In this document: positions 1 to 10,064 of the stretch, piece by piece
How the letters are laid out: each line of letters starts with the position of its first letter
Numbering within the stretch: position 1 is the stretch's first letter
NCBI GenBank assembly: GCA_001600635.1
Contig: BCKL01000022.1
Location: 124,001-188,000, forward strand
Source of the DNA: Leucosporidium creatinivorum
Lineage: Eukaryota; Basidiomycota; Microbotryomycetes; Leucosporidiales; Leucosporidiaceae
Direction: 5' to 3'
DNA length: 64,000 nt
Notes under the pieces: model-generated
The model's database searches: none
Told to the model about the DNA's origin: nothing
Seen by the model: only the letters and a program-made list of their open reading frames with translations
Position numbers and translations under genes: made by a program

Positions 1-180
1 CTCAGGAGTAACTCGGGATGGTAAATGACAAGCAAGACTAGAAATCGAAAAAACGCGGAAGAGTAAACGGGGGTAGTACACTATCATCCTCCGTATCTCC
101 AACAGCTAACAGCCAGCTAAGCAAGATCTCGGTGCTCGTTCTCTCCTTCGTCCACCCTCCTAGCTCTCCATTCCCCCTCC

Positions 181-1321
181 TCATTCCCCCTCAACACTCA
201 TCCTCAGCCTCTTCCTCTCCATCCCTTCCTCCTCTTCCATCTCCTCCGAGCTCCCCCTCTTTACCCCTCCGCCCCCTCGGCGGGGGCTCGAAAAGGCAGC
301 CACAAACCCCGGCAACAAGCTACTCGCTCTACTCTGCCCATCCATCTCGAACGATGAGGTTCCGGTGTCGCCGAAGAAGGATTGAGAGGTTGAGTGGAGA
401 GAGGGGGAGAGGATGGGAAAGGAGGATTCGGCGAAGGGGAGGGAGGGGAAGAGAGGTGGGGGCGTTGAAGGTGGCGATCGGGCGGTAGTGGCGGTGGCGT
501 TGGGAGGAAGCGATATCGGCGGAGGAAGAGGAGCGGTAGTAGCTCTTGAGCGAGGGGAGGCCGACGGCGCCGAGAGGGCCGAACCGTTCGGCGCGGGAGG
601 GGCGAGTGAATTGGCGGAACGGGAGCGACGAGGGAGGGTGGACGGTGGAGGAGGGGCGTTCTCGTTGGTTGGTGGTGGGGAGTCGGGGGCGGGGGAGAGC
701 ATCTCGGTGTCCTCCTCGCCGACATTGGAGCTGAGAGACGCGTCGATGGTGGAGGGGAACGACGCGTCGAGGGAGGGGGAATCTTCGTAGAAGGTCCAGG
801 CTGTTGGGGAGCAGGATTCAGCAGTGCGTTCAGTACATCGATATAGGAGCACACAACTCACTAGGCAGCTCATCTTTGTCGTTGAGAGGCGGACGGACGA
901 TGGGAGGCGCTGGGCTCGCTCTAAGGCTGGAGCTGGGGCCGTTAGACTTTGAAGCAGACTGCAAGAACAAGTCTAGCAACCTCCTAGGAGGAGTGGCGTC
1001 CAATGCCGCCTCTTCATCGTCGTCGTCTGGTCCCAATTGGCGTTGGTCATGGTCGAGCATCTGCCTGGCGGGAGACGGGCGTGGCGAGGGTTGCAGGGAG
1101 AGGATGGGAGCTTCGTAGAGGGTGGTGAGGGGTCCATTGGCTGTATTGGATCGTTGAGGGGTGGTAGAGCGTGAACCAGTCGAAGAGCGCAAAGGGGAAG
1201 CCATTGGACGGTGGAGCGACTTGCGAGGAGAGCGACAAGGGAGCGAGTCCAAGGGGAGGAAGGGAGTCAAGGATAGAGTCGATAGAGGTACACGGCCAGT
1301 ACTATTTGTTGAAGCGGGCAT
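181..1321 (-). CDS. Disordered S/T-P-rich protein of unknown function, two exons
   Basis: I do not recognise this protein. Exon 1 runs 1321-862 and exon 2 800-181. The intron starts GTGAGT, ends CAACAG, and joins in frame (phase 1). The product is about 360 residues, almost wholly low complexity and rich in Ser, Pro and Thr, with many SP/TP dipeptides of the kind proline-directed kinases use. An acidic patch (DDDDEE) lies near residue 100. The C-terminus carries a basic cluster (ERKRLRM) that could be a nuclear signal. No enzymatic domain is visible. It is divergent from the F-box gene starting at 1718. A cell-cycle or transcriptional regulator would fit the composition, but this is a guess. 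The gene model is supported mainly by the long open frames and the clean splice. Confidence 0.6.
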
Positions 1322-1717
1322 AACCCTGTTGAGCGAGCTGTAGTAATAAGATGTAGTAGCAAATCAAGAGACGCGTCGACTACTTCGACTTCCAAGTCGT
1401 CTCCGCTCTCTGCCTTTGTCCTCTTCGCACGGTTCGCTACTCGTTCATCTCGATCAACTCAAAGAGTACTCCCTGCTCAGCGCGTGCTGTACCTCGTCAG
1501 CCCTCCAGCCCTCCCAGCGCCACCTCAGGCAGACGCGCTCGTTCCCTCCCAAACAACTCGAATCTCGCTTCAACAAGAGCGATCACAGCTTCTTCTGCTT
1601 GCTAGCAAGGTGCACTTACACTCACAGCTCACACTGAATCAATGGCTGACCTCCCCTGCCCCCCCACAGCTCTCCCAGCTTGTTCAGTCAGGCGCGCGCT
1701 CGGCCCCTTCCTTCGTC
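1322..1717. promoter_or_regulatory. Divergent intergenic region and spliced leader of the first F-box gene
   Basis: This 396-base region separates the minus-strand gene at 181-1321 from the plus-strand F-box gene. It carries pyrimidine-rich stretches and CTCACAGCTC-like words, as do the other F-box leaders. Short frames are open here, but none has a recognisable product. I read it as promoter plus 5' leader. Confidence 0.4.
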
Positions 1718-3427
1718 ATGGCAAAGTGAGCCCGACTCGACATGCTAAGCTCGCTGTAGCTGACTAGAACCCTCCCCACCACAGCGTAATCACCATCGAG
1801 TCGTCGCCCTCGCCTCCCGGCTCCCCTTATCGCAAAGCACGAGATTCCTCGCCCCTCATCGTCCAGCGCGCCGAACCTCGTCGTCCTCGCGGCCCCGCTC
1901 TTCGTCGAGCCGCTCCTTCCCTCCCCGACGAGATCATGGAACTCATCTTCGACCTGTCCGCTCCCTGGTCCACCGACTCGCTCAAGAAGGCCTGCCTCAT
2001 CAACCGCCGCTGGCTCACCTTCGCTCGTCGGCGCTTGAGCTTCTTCTTCGACATCAAGTCGCACCCGGCTGCCGCTGTGGGGGAGTACGTCCCTCATCCT
2101 GTGGGATACGGAAACCAGGCGCCTCAGCCCCCGAGAGGGTGCGACGAGAAGTCGGTTTACCTCCTCACCGCTCTCGAGGAATCGCCCGTCCTCGGTAAGA
2201 TCGCCACCAAGATCCATCTCGACCTTCCCAACATCGACCACAAGGCCAGGATGGAAGTCATCGGCGTCATTATGTCGGAGACCTCGCCCCTCGAGCTCAA
2301 GCTCCAGCGTCTCGGCCTGGCAGGCTCGGCGCTCAACACCCCTCAGGCGAGGAAGGCTCTCGCTAATGTGAGGCAACTCGAGGTCGGCGATCAATGCTGG
2401 TCGCCCACTACGGACGGTCTACACTCCCTCAAAAGCCTGCAATACCTCCTCTTCTCTCGCGCCGAGGACCTCTGCGTCACCCTTCGCGCCGAACTCGCCA
2501 AAGCAGAGGAGGAAGACTCGATCCTCCTCCTCCCGACCTTCCTCCTCCGCGCCCTCTGTCTCCCCAATGGTACTCTCAGCAAACCCGTCCTCACGCACCT
2601 CCTTCACTCCTCCCACCGCTCTCTCCGCACCCTCACCTTCCACCTCCCTCACAATCCCCTATTTCGAACCCACCCGCCCAGAAGGCAACAAAGTCGTCAA
2701 AGACCCCGTCTCGTCCCTCTCCAAAGCCCTCTCAATCGTTCAAGCCCTCTCCACCCTCCCCTCCCTCGAACACCTCACCCTCGGCCAAACGGGCCATCAC
2801 GAGCTATGGAGCGCAGACCTCTTCGACGGAGAGATGTGGGAATCCCGCGCCTTCCTCCTCTCCTCCCTCCCCGACTCGGTCCTCCACCTCGACCTCTCGG
2901 CTCTCTTCATCCCCTACGAGCACCTCATCTCCTTCCTCGCCGACCCCGAGCGGACGCCCCACCTCATCTCCATCTACCTCGGCGCGCAAGCTCGTGGCCC
3001 CTCGAGCCAACCGGACGATCCGGACGAATGCGAGGAGATGAGGGAGTTGGAACGAGTCGCGAGGGAGAGGGAGGCCCCCGCGCAAGTCGTCTGGAAGCCC
3101 GAAATGGCCGCGCCGCAAAGGATGATGAAGAAGCGGGCACAGGAGAGTAAAGCGGGGATTGTACATCCTGCTCAACCCGTTGGAATGGGGCTGGGATTGC
3201 CGGGCTTCGCAGGAGGGGGAGGAGGGGCGGCAATGGCCGCAGCGTTGCTGGCGCAGACGAATGCGCATGTCCAGGCGCTGGCGTTGCAGATGCAGGCGAG
3301 GATGCAGCAGCAGAGGCAGCAGATGCAGGCGAGGGCGGCGGTGCAGCAGCAGCAGGTGCAGGCGAGGGCGCAGGCGCAGGCGGCGAGGCGGGGGAGGACC
3401 ACGGGGGCTAGGGGGAGGGGGAGGTAG
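1718..3427 (+). CDS. F-box/LRR-like protein 1, frame break near 2620-2660
   Basis: The chosen start is the ATG at 1718. Exon 1 is only 8 nt (1718-1725), followed by a GTGAGC...CACAG intron to 1784; exon 2 continues the frame MANVITIESS. An F-box-like motif follows (LPDEIMELIFDLSAPW, then a LINRRWLTFARRRL helix), with leucine-rich repeat-like text after it. The C-terminal third (ELWSADLFDG, HLDLSALFIPYEHL) is clearly paralogous to the gene at 4220. It ends in a Gln/Ala/Arg-rich tail with MQARMQQQRQQMQARA repeats and an RGR end. The first half is in one frame and the second half in the +1 frame; no GT-AG intron bridges them between about 2618 and 2655. This is a small indel (decay) or a sequence error. 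F-box proteins pick substrates for SCF ubiquitin ligases; the target is unknown. Confidence 0.6.
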
Positions 3428-4219
3428 TCAGGTGGGAGAAGGAGGGGGATGGACGGAGGCAGTATGTATTGCTTTGATTCATAGCTTTGCTCACTTGGGA
3501 GAGGTCTGCTGGAAGTGAATTGCAGTTTGCTCTCGTTGACGAGCGCCGAGCGCCGAGCTGCGAAGAGGGCTTGTAGGAAGGAGAGCTCTCTTCGACTCGC
3601 GCACCTACACCCTAGTCTTGACACGCTACTCTGCACTGGTTCATCTTTTAAGGTCGAAGAGCGAACATGAGAGACCCCTTTCGAGGCCCGATCCCGCTTG
3701 AAATCTCGAACGACTCTTGCTCTCCCCCGCTCACCTCGTCCTCTCGCTTCGACTCGTCCTCACTGGCTGGAAACAGGATCAAGGCTACTCGGAAGACGCT
3801 CGACTACTTCCTTACACCTCGCTCGCTCTTCTACAGCTCACGCACGGACAGCTGGACTCGCCGCTCTCTCTCGAAGCTGCCGCGACCCGTTCTCGCCTGG
3901 AAGGTGAGCTTGACCTGGGCGTTTAGGCTGAAGCTGTAGCTGACGTTCTCTGCTTCCGCAGCTCCTTCCTCACCCTCGAAGCTACTACCTGTTCGCCAAC
4001 ACAGCAGACGCTCGGTGTTCGTCCGTCTGAAGCGCACGCTGAAAAAGCTGCTTGAAGTTGTGCTCGGAAGACAAAGTGAGTTGAGAGGGAACCGAGGAGA
4101 TTCAAGAGGTGAAGTTGAACTTTCTGTCCTTCTACAGCTTGCGCCTACCCCTTCCTCACCGCCATCGCCGAGCCTCTCACCTCTCGCTTTCGACCTACCC
4201 TTTGACCTCCTCCCTCACC
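3428..4219. promoter_or_regulatory. Leader region of F-box gene 2 (spliced, no clear product)
   Basis: These 792 bases hold the 3' flank of F-box gene 1 and the upstream leader of F-box gene 2. The leader has intron-like signals, for example GTGAGC at 3904 with a TAGCTGACG branch-like word and a TTCCGCAG acceptor near 3960. The block around 3720-3960 resembles in layout, more weakly in sequence, the leaders of the F-box genes at 6273 and 37762. No protein is supported. Confidence 0.4.
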
Positions 4220-5482
4220 ATGCCCGTCCCTTCCGTACCCGACGAACTCCTCGACCACATCTTCACCCTCGGTACTCCATGGGATGCTAGCACTCTCCGA
4301 AGCTGCTCCCTCGTCGACAAGCGCTTCTTCCGCTTCGCCCGACCTCGGCTTAGCTTCGTCCTCCGAATCAGCACCCGTCATCCACGCCCCACTCTTTTCT
4401 CTGTGGAAGATGACAGATTTCCAGCGTACGGCATACTCGAATCCCGCCCCGACCGCCGACTGAGGACTCTGCTGCGGAATCGTCGACTCGCCGGCCTCGT
4501 CGACAGGCTCGAGCTCTGCCTCTCCGGTGTGGACCCTCAAACCCTAGAGACCGTCTTCAAGATCATGGATCTATGCCCTCACTTGGACGACATTCGGATC
4601 CATCGCCTGAACCGTGACGACAGGGAGCACGTCGAAGCGAAGCTCCGCACCTTCGGCAACCGCCTACGGACTTTCCACGCCGTGGGAAGTTCCCTCAGAC
4701 CCAGTCTGGGAACCCTCAAGGCGCTGAGCAAGCTGGAACATCTCCGACTGGAATGGCTTGGCGTCCCTTTCGGACAAGAGAGCCCTCAGGCAGAGGAGGA
4801 CCTCCCGCTCCAGCTCCGCTCCTTCGAGGCTGCCTCCGCGTACCCCGTCGAATTCACGCGCCTCACCCAGTCCTCGACTTCAACCCTTCAACCCCTCACC
4901 CTGGGCTACCTCGGCGACCACAAGTTCGACCTCTCCTTCCTCGACGCTCTCACCTCCATCCACTTCACCTACTACGAGATGCGCGGTCCCGACGGAAAGG
5001 ACGAAGACGAATGCGACATGCACGCCCAACGCATCGTCCGCGCCATCAAGACCTGTCGCTCACTCGAGCGACTCAAGCTCGGCAAAGAAGGTCACTACGA
5101 GCTGTGGAGCCACGAGATGGACGTCTGGAAGGATGCCGAGCTCTTCGCCTCTCTCCCTACCACTCTACATTCCCTCGACATCAGCCTCCTCTCCTTCCCT
5201 TACACCGAGCTTCTCACCGTCCTCCAATCGGCCGAGGTCGCGCCGAACCTCGCCGAATTGGTCGTTGGAGCGTATTCTAGGGGACGGACAGGTCGTGCGG
5301 ACGATCCCAGGGACGTTTCTGTGATGAGGGAGGTTGAGGCAGCGGGGAGAGCGCGAGGGGTGGAGGTTGTGTGGAAAGCCGAGATGGAGAAGGAGGAGAG
5401 GGAGCGCAGGGTCGCGATAGAGGACATGCATATTGAGCAGATACGCCAGAATATGCTGTCCGATTCTGATGAGTCTTCTTAG
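4220..5482 (+). CDS. F-box/LRR-like protein 2
   Basis: Single-exon gene of 420 residues. The ATG at 4220 sits in a CACC context and opens directly on the F-box (MPVPSVPDELLDHIFTLGTP, then LRSCSLVDKRFFRFARPRLS); the frame stays open upstream to 4109. The middle shows leucine-spaced LRR-like strands (LERLKLG, HSLDISLLSFPYTELL). The C-terminal part is paralogous to the second half of the 1718 gene, sharing ELWS, PDD/DDP and VVWK(P/A)EM motifs. The F-box would bind Skp1 in an SCF ubiquitin ligase and the repeats would bind substrate; this is family knowledge, and the substrate is not evident. It is intact, unlike its upstream neighbour. Confidence 0.75.
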   Translation: MPVPSVPDELLDHIFTLGTPWDASTLRSCSLVDKRFFRFARPRLSFVLRISTRHPRPTLFSVEDDRFPAYGILESRPDRRLRTLLRNRRLAGLVDRLELCLSGVDPQTLETVFKIMDLCPHLDDIRIHRLNRDDREHVEAKLRTFGNRLRTFHAVGSSLRPSLGTLKALSKLEHLRLEWLGVPFGQESPQAEEDLPLQLRSFEAASAYPVEFTRLTQSSTSTLQPLTLGYLGDHKFDLSFLDALTSIHFTYYEMRGPDGKDEDECDMHAQRIVRAIKTCRSLERLKLGKEGHYELWSHEMDVWKDAELFASLPTTLHSLDISLLSFPYTELLTVLQSAEVAPNLAELVVGAYSRGRTGRADDPRDVSVMREVEAAGRARGVEVVWKAEMEKEERERRVAIEDMHIEQIRQNMLSDSDESS

Positions 5483-5705
5483 AATTGCAAGCTGTAGACC
5501 TCAGCAATGTATCGCTGTAGCGGGAGCTGCTCGGCGCAGCTGCCTCATGCGAACGAACGAGGGCTCGGAGCGATCTTCTGAGGTTGACAAGTCGACGAGT
5601 GAGAGGCTGCAAGGATTTCGAATCAGTACCTACGCACCTCCGAGTAGTCGAGACGCCAGCAGCTCCCTCAACCTTGCTCCGCCCGCTCACGAGTGCTCTA
5701 GCTCT

Positions 5706-6150
5706 CCTACGCTCACCTCGTCCCATCGCCTCGTCTCTACGCCTCGCGTCACAGCTGCTACAGGAAGGTCAAAGCTATCTCAGAGGATCACTCGAAGGTT
5801 CACCACGTCAGCTCTCGCTCAGCTCGACTCGCTACAGCTTCTCCATCTCTCGCAGCTCGCCCTCTTCGACGCTCGCTGCTAGGAAGCTCTCGGGCGCCTC
5901 TTCGACTAGCTCAGGGTAAGCTCTTCTGTCTCTTTACTGCCCTGCTCCCATTGCTGACCCCTCCAACTCCCTACAGAGCTCGCTCGACCGCTTCATCTTT
6001 CGAGAGGATCCAAGCTCGCTGCTCGTCAACAAGGTCTGTGCGCTGCTCGAAGGATTAGCTGGTGAGCGGTAGAGGGAGGGTGAGAGACTACGAGATGAGC
6101 TGTATGCTGACCTCAAGCCTGTCTCTCGGATGCCGTGCAGCTACTCGCTC
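5706..6150 (+). repeat. Duplicated F-box-associated leader, copy A
   Basis: This block upstream of the F-box gene at 6273 matches a minus-strand block at 39255-39747 upstream of the F-box gene at 37762-39129. By eye the match is roughly 80-85 percent over long stretches. It includes two matching intron-like segments: GTAAGC at about 5918 to CTACAG at about 5978, and GTGAGC at about 6061 to GTGCAG at about 6141. The second intron segment is at least as similar as the exon-like segments. Frames are open in places but not preserved between copies, so a spliced non-coding 5' leader is more likely than a conserved protein. Confidence 0.6.
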
Positions 6151-6272
6151 GGCTCTCGCTCGCTTCACCTTATCGCTCATCGCCCAAGCCCGAGTCGCTT
6201 CCTGAGCCTCTTTTCCTCTCTCGCTCTCGACTCCATCAACTCCTGCTGCGCCTCAAACACCCTCCCACCGCA

Positions 6273-7589
6273 ATGCCCCTCCCTACCCTTCCCAACGAGA
6301 TCCTCTCCGTCATCGCCGAGCTTGTGAAGGAGCGCCGCGACCTTTGTCGCCTCTGCCTCGCCTCGCGCGCTTGGCCAAGCGTAGCTCATCCGCAACTTTT
6401 CCGTTCCCTGGAGTTCGGACCCTACGGAAGGCTGAAGAAAGCGGCGCGGATCGTTCTAGCGCGCCCGGCTCTCGCCTTCGCGGTGCAGGAGATCGTTCTC
6501 GAGCTTGGGTTCGGCGAGGACGACAACAGCTTCCGAGAAGAAGTCGAGACGCTCTTTGCGGTATGCTCGAACCTTCGACGCATTACCATCTCGTCCGCCT
6601 CTTCCCCCTCGATGGCGTTGGCGACGCTTCGACTGGCAGTCTCACCAAAGCTTGAAGCCCTTTACCTTTGGAAAGCTCTCGAAACTCCAGACGAGCTAGT
6701 CGCCTTCACCGCGTACCTCGGCACGTGCCCTAGCCTTGTCCAGCTCGGATTCGAAGGCTTACAGATCGAGGATTTGGACGACCTCAGCGAGTACGAAGAA
6801 GCGATCGCGCTTCTCGGACAGGCAACTGCGCGCCATCAGTTCCAGTCCTTCAGTGTCGGCTCCCTACACCCCTCTCCACTCTTTGATGCGTTTTTTTCAC
6901 ACTCCCACACTTCTCTGCGACACCTCCACGTCGAGCTGAGCTACACGGGCGGCGATGCGCTGGACCTCAGCCAGCTCACGTCCCTAGAGGACTTGCATCT
7001 TTGGAGGGAGCCGGACGAGGAGTTTTTCAGCAATGGCGGTAGCTTGGATGACGATGCAGTCACCTTGCTGCAGAACTGCAACGCTCCACCTTCCCTACGG
7101 CGCTTGGGTGTCGACCTGCAGTCGGAGGCCGGTAGCGACTACCCATACTGTTCGGGCAGCCAAGTCTGGAGGTACATCAGCGACCTGTCTCTCCTGACGG
7201 CTGCCCCGACGTCCATCACCTCATTCAAAATCACTGGCGGCCTATTCGGGACCGACGACGTCCACCACTTCCTTGAAGCCTTGAGGCGCCCGCCAGCCCT
7301 GCAGCACCTCGAGCTTGATGTTTACCACAGCCCTAGCTCTGACGCAGCTTTCGCCGACCTCACGAGGGAGTGTCGAACCCTCGGTGTTCGCTACAAGATC
7401 TCGCCGTACGAAGCCATCTTGACAGACTTCGACTGGAGCGAGCTCGAGGCGGGTCTAGCACAATACTGCTACGGAAACGAGTCGCTTGCTAGGGCTGGCA
7501 AGATTTTGGAGTGGGACGGAGGCGACAAGGAGGAACCGACGGGCGGCGACAGCGACGAGACGGAGGCGAGCTCGGCCGAGCAAGGTTGA
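6273..7589 (+). CDS. F-box/LRR-like protein 3
   Basis: Single-exon gene of 438 residues. The start at 6273 is chosen because the F-box begins at once (MPLPTLPNEILSVIAELV, then LCRLCLASRAWPSVAHPQLF); the frame stays open upstream to 6135. Leucine-rich strands follow (LEALYLWKAL, LRHLHVELS, LEDLHLWREP, LQHLELDVYH). The C-terminus is acidic (TGGDSDETEASS). It is closest within the window to the minus-strand gene 37762-39129, sharing the LEDL.LWR repeat and an AGKILEWDGG/AGEVLRWEGG motif near the end. The two genes also share the duplicated leader upstream. Likely SCF substrate receptor; target unknown. Confidence 0.75.
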   Translation: MPLPTLPNEILSVIAELVKERRDLCRLCLASRAWPSVAHPQLFRSLEFGPYGRLKKAARIVLARPALAFAVQEIVLELGFGEDDNSFREEVETLFAVCSNLRRITISSASSPSMALATLRLAVSPKLEALYLWKALETPDELVAFTAYLGTCPSLVQLGFEGLQIEDLDDLSEYEEAIALLGQATARHQFQSFSVGSLHPSPLFDAFFSHSHTSLRHLHVELSYTGGDALDLSQLTSLEDLHLWREPDEEFFSNGGSLDDDAVTLLQNCNAPPSLRRLGVDLQSEAGSDYPYCSGSQVWRYISDLSLLTAAPTSITSFKITGGLFGTDDVHHFLEALRRPPALQHLELDVYHSPSSDAAFADLTRECRTLGVRYKISPYEAILTDFDWSELEAGLAQYCYGNESLARAGKILEWDGGDKEEPTGGDSDETEASSAEQG

Positions 7590-7750
7590 AAGAGCACAAA
7601 CGACGAGAGCTGGAGAGGGTCTAAGCTGTACTACGCTCGCTTGCTGTAACAACATGTGCTCTCGCAGACCGCGCGAACCGAGAGCCTGCCTGCTGTGTCT
7701 CTCGGGACCTCGGCGAAGGGAGGTATAGCCACGCCTTGCGAATTCCATAC

Positions 7751-8036
7751 CTACCAGTAAACCTGATTCACCGCATACTCTCCCACCTCATTATGCTTCT
7801 CCTGTGTTCTGACCCTAGCGGCCATACTCTGACCCAACTGCTTCGCGCCCGTCGCAGCAGGAAAACTGATTCTCCTGAGCGGGCCGAGCCATCTTGCGCG
7901 CTTCGGCCTTCATGTCCTCCTTTGCTCGGGTGTAGATGGACAAAGCGCCGAGGAGGGAGGAGAGGTCGGTAGAGAGGGAGACGTGGGAGGCGACGTGGGA
8001 GGAGAGACGACGGAGGAGCGAGTGGGAGGAGCGTTG
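7751..8036 (-). other. Unresolved short coding signal, minus strand
   Basis: Between F-box gene 3 and VRG4 the minus strand reads like a small helical protein, but in two frames. The upstream part (about 8036-7865) gives a helix containing LSSLLGALSIYTRAKEDMKA. The downstream part gives QLGQSMAARVRTQEKHNEVG and stops after NQVYW at 7751. No GT-AG intron joins them; a GC-AG intron or an indel near 7870-7815 would. No start codon is evident upstream. I do not recognise the family, and it could be a decayed gene. Confidence 0.3.
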
Positions 8037-8149
8037 ACAGAGACGAGCTCCTCAAGAGATATGGAAGCGCGCTGCTATTGACCGAGTCTCTAAGAGTACG
8101 CAGAAGGGAGCATAGAGGAGCTAGTGAGGCGGCGTGACAGAAGGGAAAG

Positions 8150-9815
8150 CTACCGAGGAGCGGCGGGAGCTGATGCCTCTGTTGCGCGAAAACGGGTCAG
8201 CAAGCGCTCGAGCAAACGTCTAAGCAAGCCAGGACTCACGCTTCTTTTGCGCCGACTTAGCTGCACTGTAGACGAGTCCAGCCTGTGCGAGGAAAGAGAG
8301 TCAGCTCGTGTTCGAGTTGAATACCGCGAGGCCGAGCTCACGAGGAAGCCGAGAACGATCGCCGAGACGCTGCTGAAACTTGCTGGGTCGCCGAAGAAGA
8401 GGATGCCCGAGGCGGCGACGGGAAGCTTGTTGAGAGCGCCGACCATGCTGAAGGTGGTCGAGCTGGTCGTGCGAATGACCCAGGCAGTGGCGAAAGAGAT
8501 GCCAACGGCGGCTCCTCCCGAGAAGGCCATGAGCGAGAGGAGGGAGACGCGGTTCTCGGCGGGGCTGTAACGAGCGGAGGGGTCAGCCAGGGTAGCAACT
8601 ACGGGCCTCCGAGTGATAGCTCACAAGTTGCGAACCAGACTCTCGTAGCTCCAATCCTCAAGGATGATGGAGAAGATGACGAGAGGAGGGATACTGAGGA
8701 GGTTGTTGTAGCGGAGAGTCTCCCAGTCGCTGAAGCCGGTGACCTTGATCCGCTTGCGCATGGAGAGGACGAAGGCGGCCGAGACGAAGCAGTTGGCCTA
8801 GCGATTACAGGGTCAGCGCGAGCTCATTACGGGGTTTCGACGCCGCGAGCGACTCACAAACATCCACAGGTAGCCCGCTGGCGATCCTCCCGACTTGGCA
8901 ACGACTTCCCCCGTCAACGCGGCCATAATGTCGCCCGATGCGGCCACAAGCGAAGAAATGACCATCAAACCAAACGAGACCATCGTCAGGCTGGTGATGG
9001 AGCTCCCTGGGAAGTACAAGACTTCTCCGTAGGCGATGACAATGATGGTGAGGTTCTTGAAGATGGTGCTGCAGAGGGAGGTCCGATATTAGCCCGAGCT
9101 CGGCGATCCCGTCGACAACGAGACCTCAAGAAATGGCTACCGAGAGCGCGAGGACTCACTAGATGGGAATGGAGAGGAACTGAAGCGCTTTTGATCCAGT
9201 GTAGATGACCTGCGCGTGGAGGAGGAGAGCTCGGCGTTAGTTGCTAAACGAGAATTGGCTCGGGAAGCGGCTCTGCTGGGTCGCAGCAAAGTCTGACACA
9301 TAAAGCGGCTCTACTCACACAGACGAGTAGGAAGGAGATGGGGAACCACTTGCGAGCGGCCTCCTTGTCAAATGAGGCGTAGTTGATCACGCCGAGCTGC
9401 TTGCAGAGGGCGACACACAGGACACAGACGGTCGACTGGATGGCAAGGAGAAGGAAGTTCATGTTGAAGTGCGATCCCGAAACGACGTATTCTGCATGGC
9501 GTTGCAGGTGAGCGAGGGGCGCTGCGGGAGCTCCGGAATGCCAGTCGGCGAGCACGCACTGTTGATGACCTGTAGGAGGGCACGCATGAGCTCGGAGGTA
9601 CGCTGGAAGCAGGAGCAAGCACTCACCGTCATCAGGATGGACGCGACACAGTAGCTAGCGACGGGCAGCGCTGGGTGGTTGAGGATCTGGTCTCCCAGCG
9701 AGCGCTCTGCTCTCAGGCCGAGCGGGCCCTGCGAGATGCTGCCATTCCGACTGGGCCCTGTAGCCTTTTCCTCGTCCACAGGAATCGGCTTGTAGTCGCC
9801 TTTGGGTGAAGCCAT
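8150..9815 (-). CDS. VRG4: Golgi GDP-mannose transporter
   Basis: Nine exons read cleanly by splice signals: 9815-9627, 9569-9560, 9491-9319, 9209-9160, 9068-8858, 8797-8625, 8564-8342, 8282-8240 and 8178-8150, giving 366 residues. The second exon is only 10 nt. The protein is a multi-pass nucleotide-sugar transporter. It shows [71 protein letters not shown], and the substrate-site signature [11 protein letters not shown] followed by GILFFGDP. In yeast, Vrg4 exchanges cytosolic GDP-mannose for lumenal GMP and feeds all Golgi mannosylation. The C-terminus is short and Ala/Lys-rich. It is divergent from the SET-domain gene, with 249 bp between the starts. Confidence 0.93.
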
Positions 9816-10064
9816 TGAGCTGAGAGAGAGATTGACGACGCGTTCGAGAGAGAGTTGGCTGCGTGAGAGATGGCAGGAGCGCGATGGCAAGTAGCTCGGT
9901 CCTCTGCAGAGAGCTGTAGGTCGAAAGACGCGAGTAAAGAGAGAAGCGAGTAAAAGGTGAGAGGCAAAAGGCTGCTGAACATCTTCGCAGCCTCAAAAGG
10001 TCGGCGACGAGCTCTAGACCTCTTCGCTTCCCCGTTCTCAACTTTCTGGAGCTTTGCTGGCGGG

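Noticed and set aside
5433-5919. Leader A as a conserved protein-coding gene
   Set aside because: Frames open in copy A are interrupted in copy B, while intron interiors are as conserved as exons, which argues against selection on a protein.
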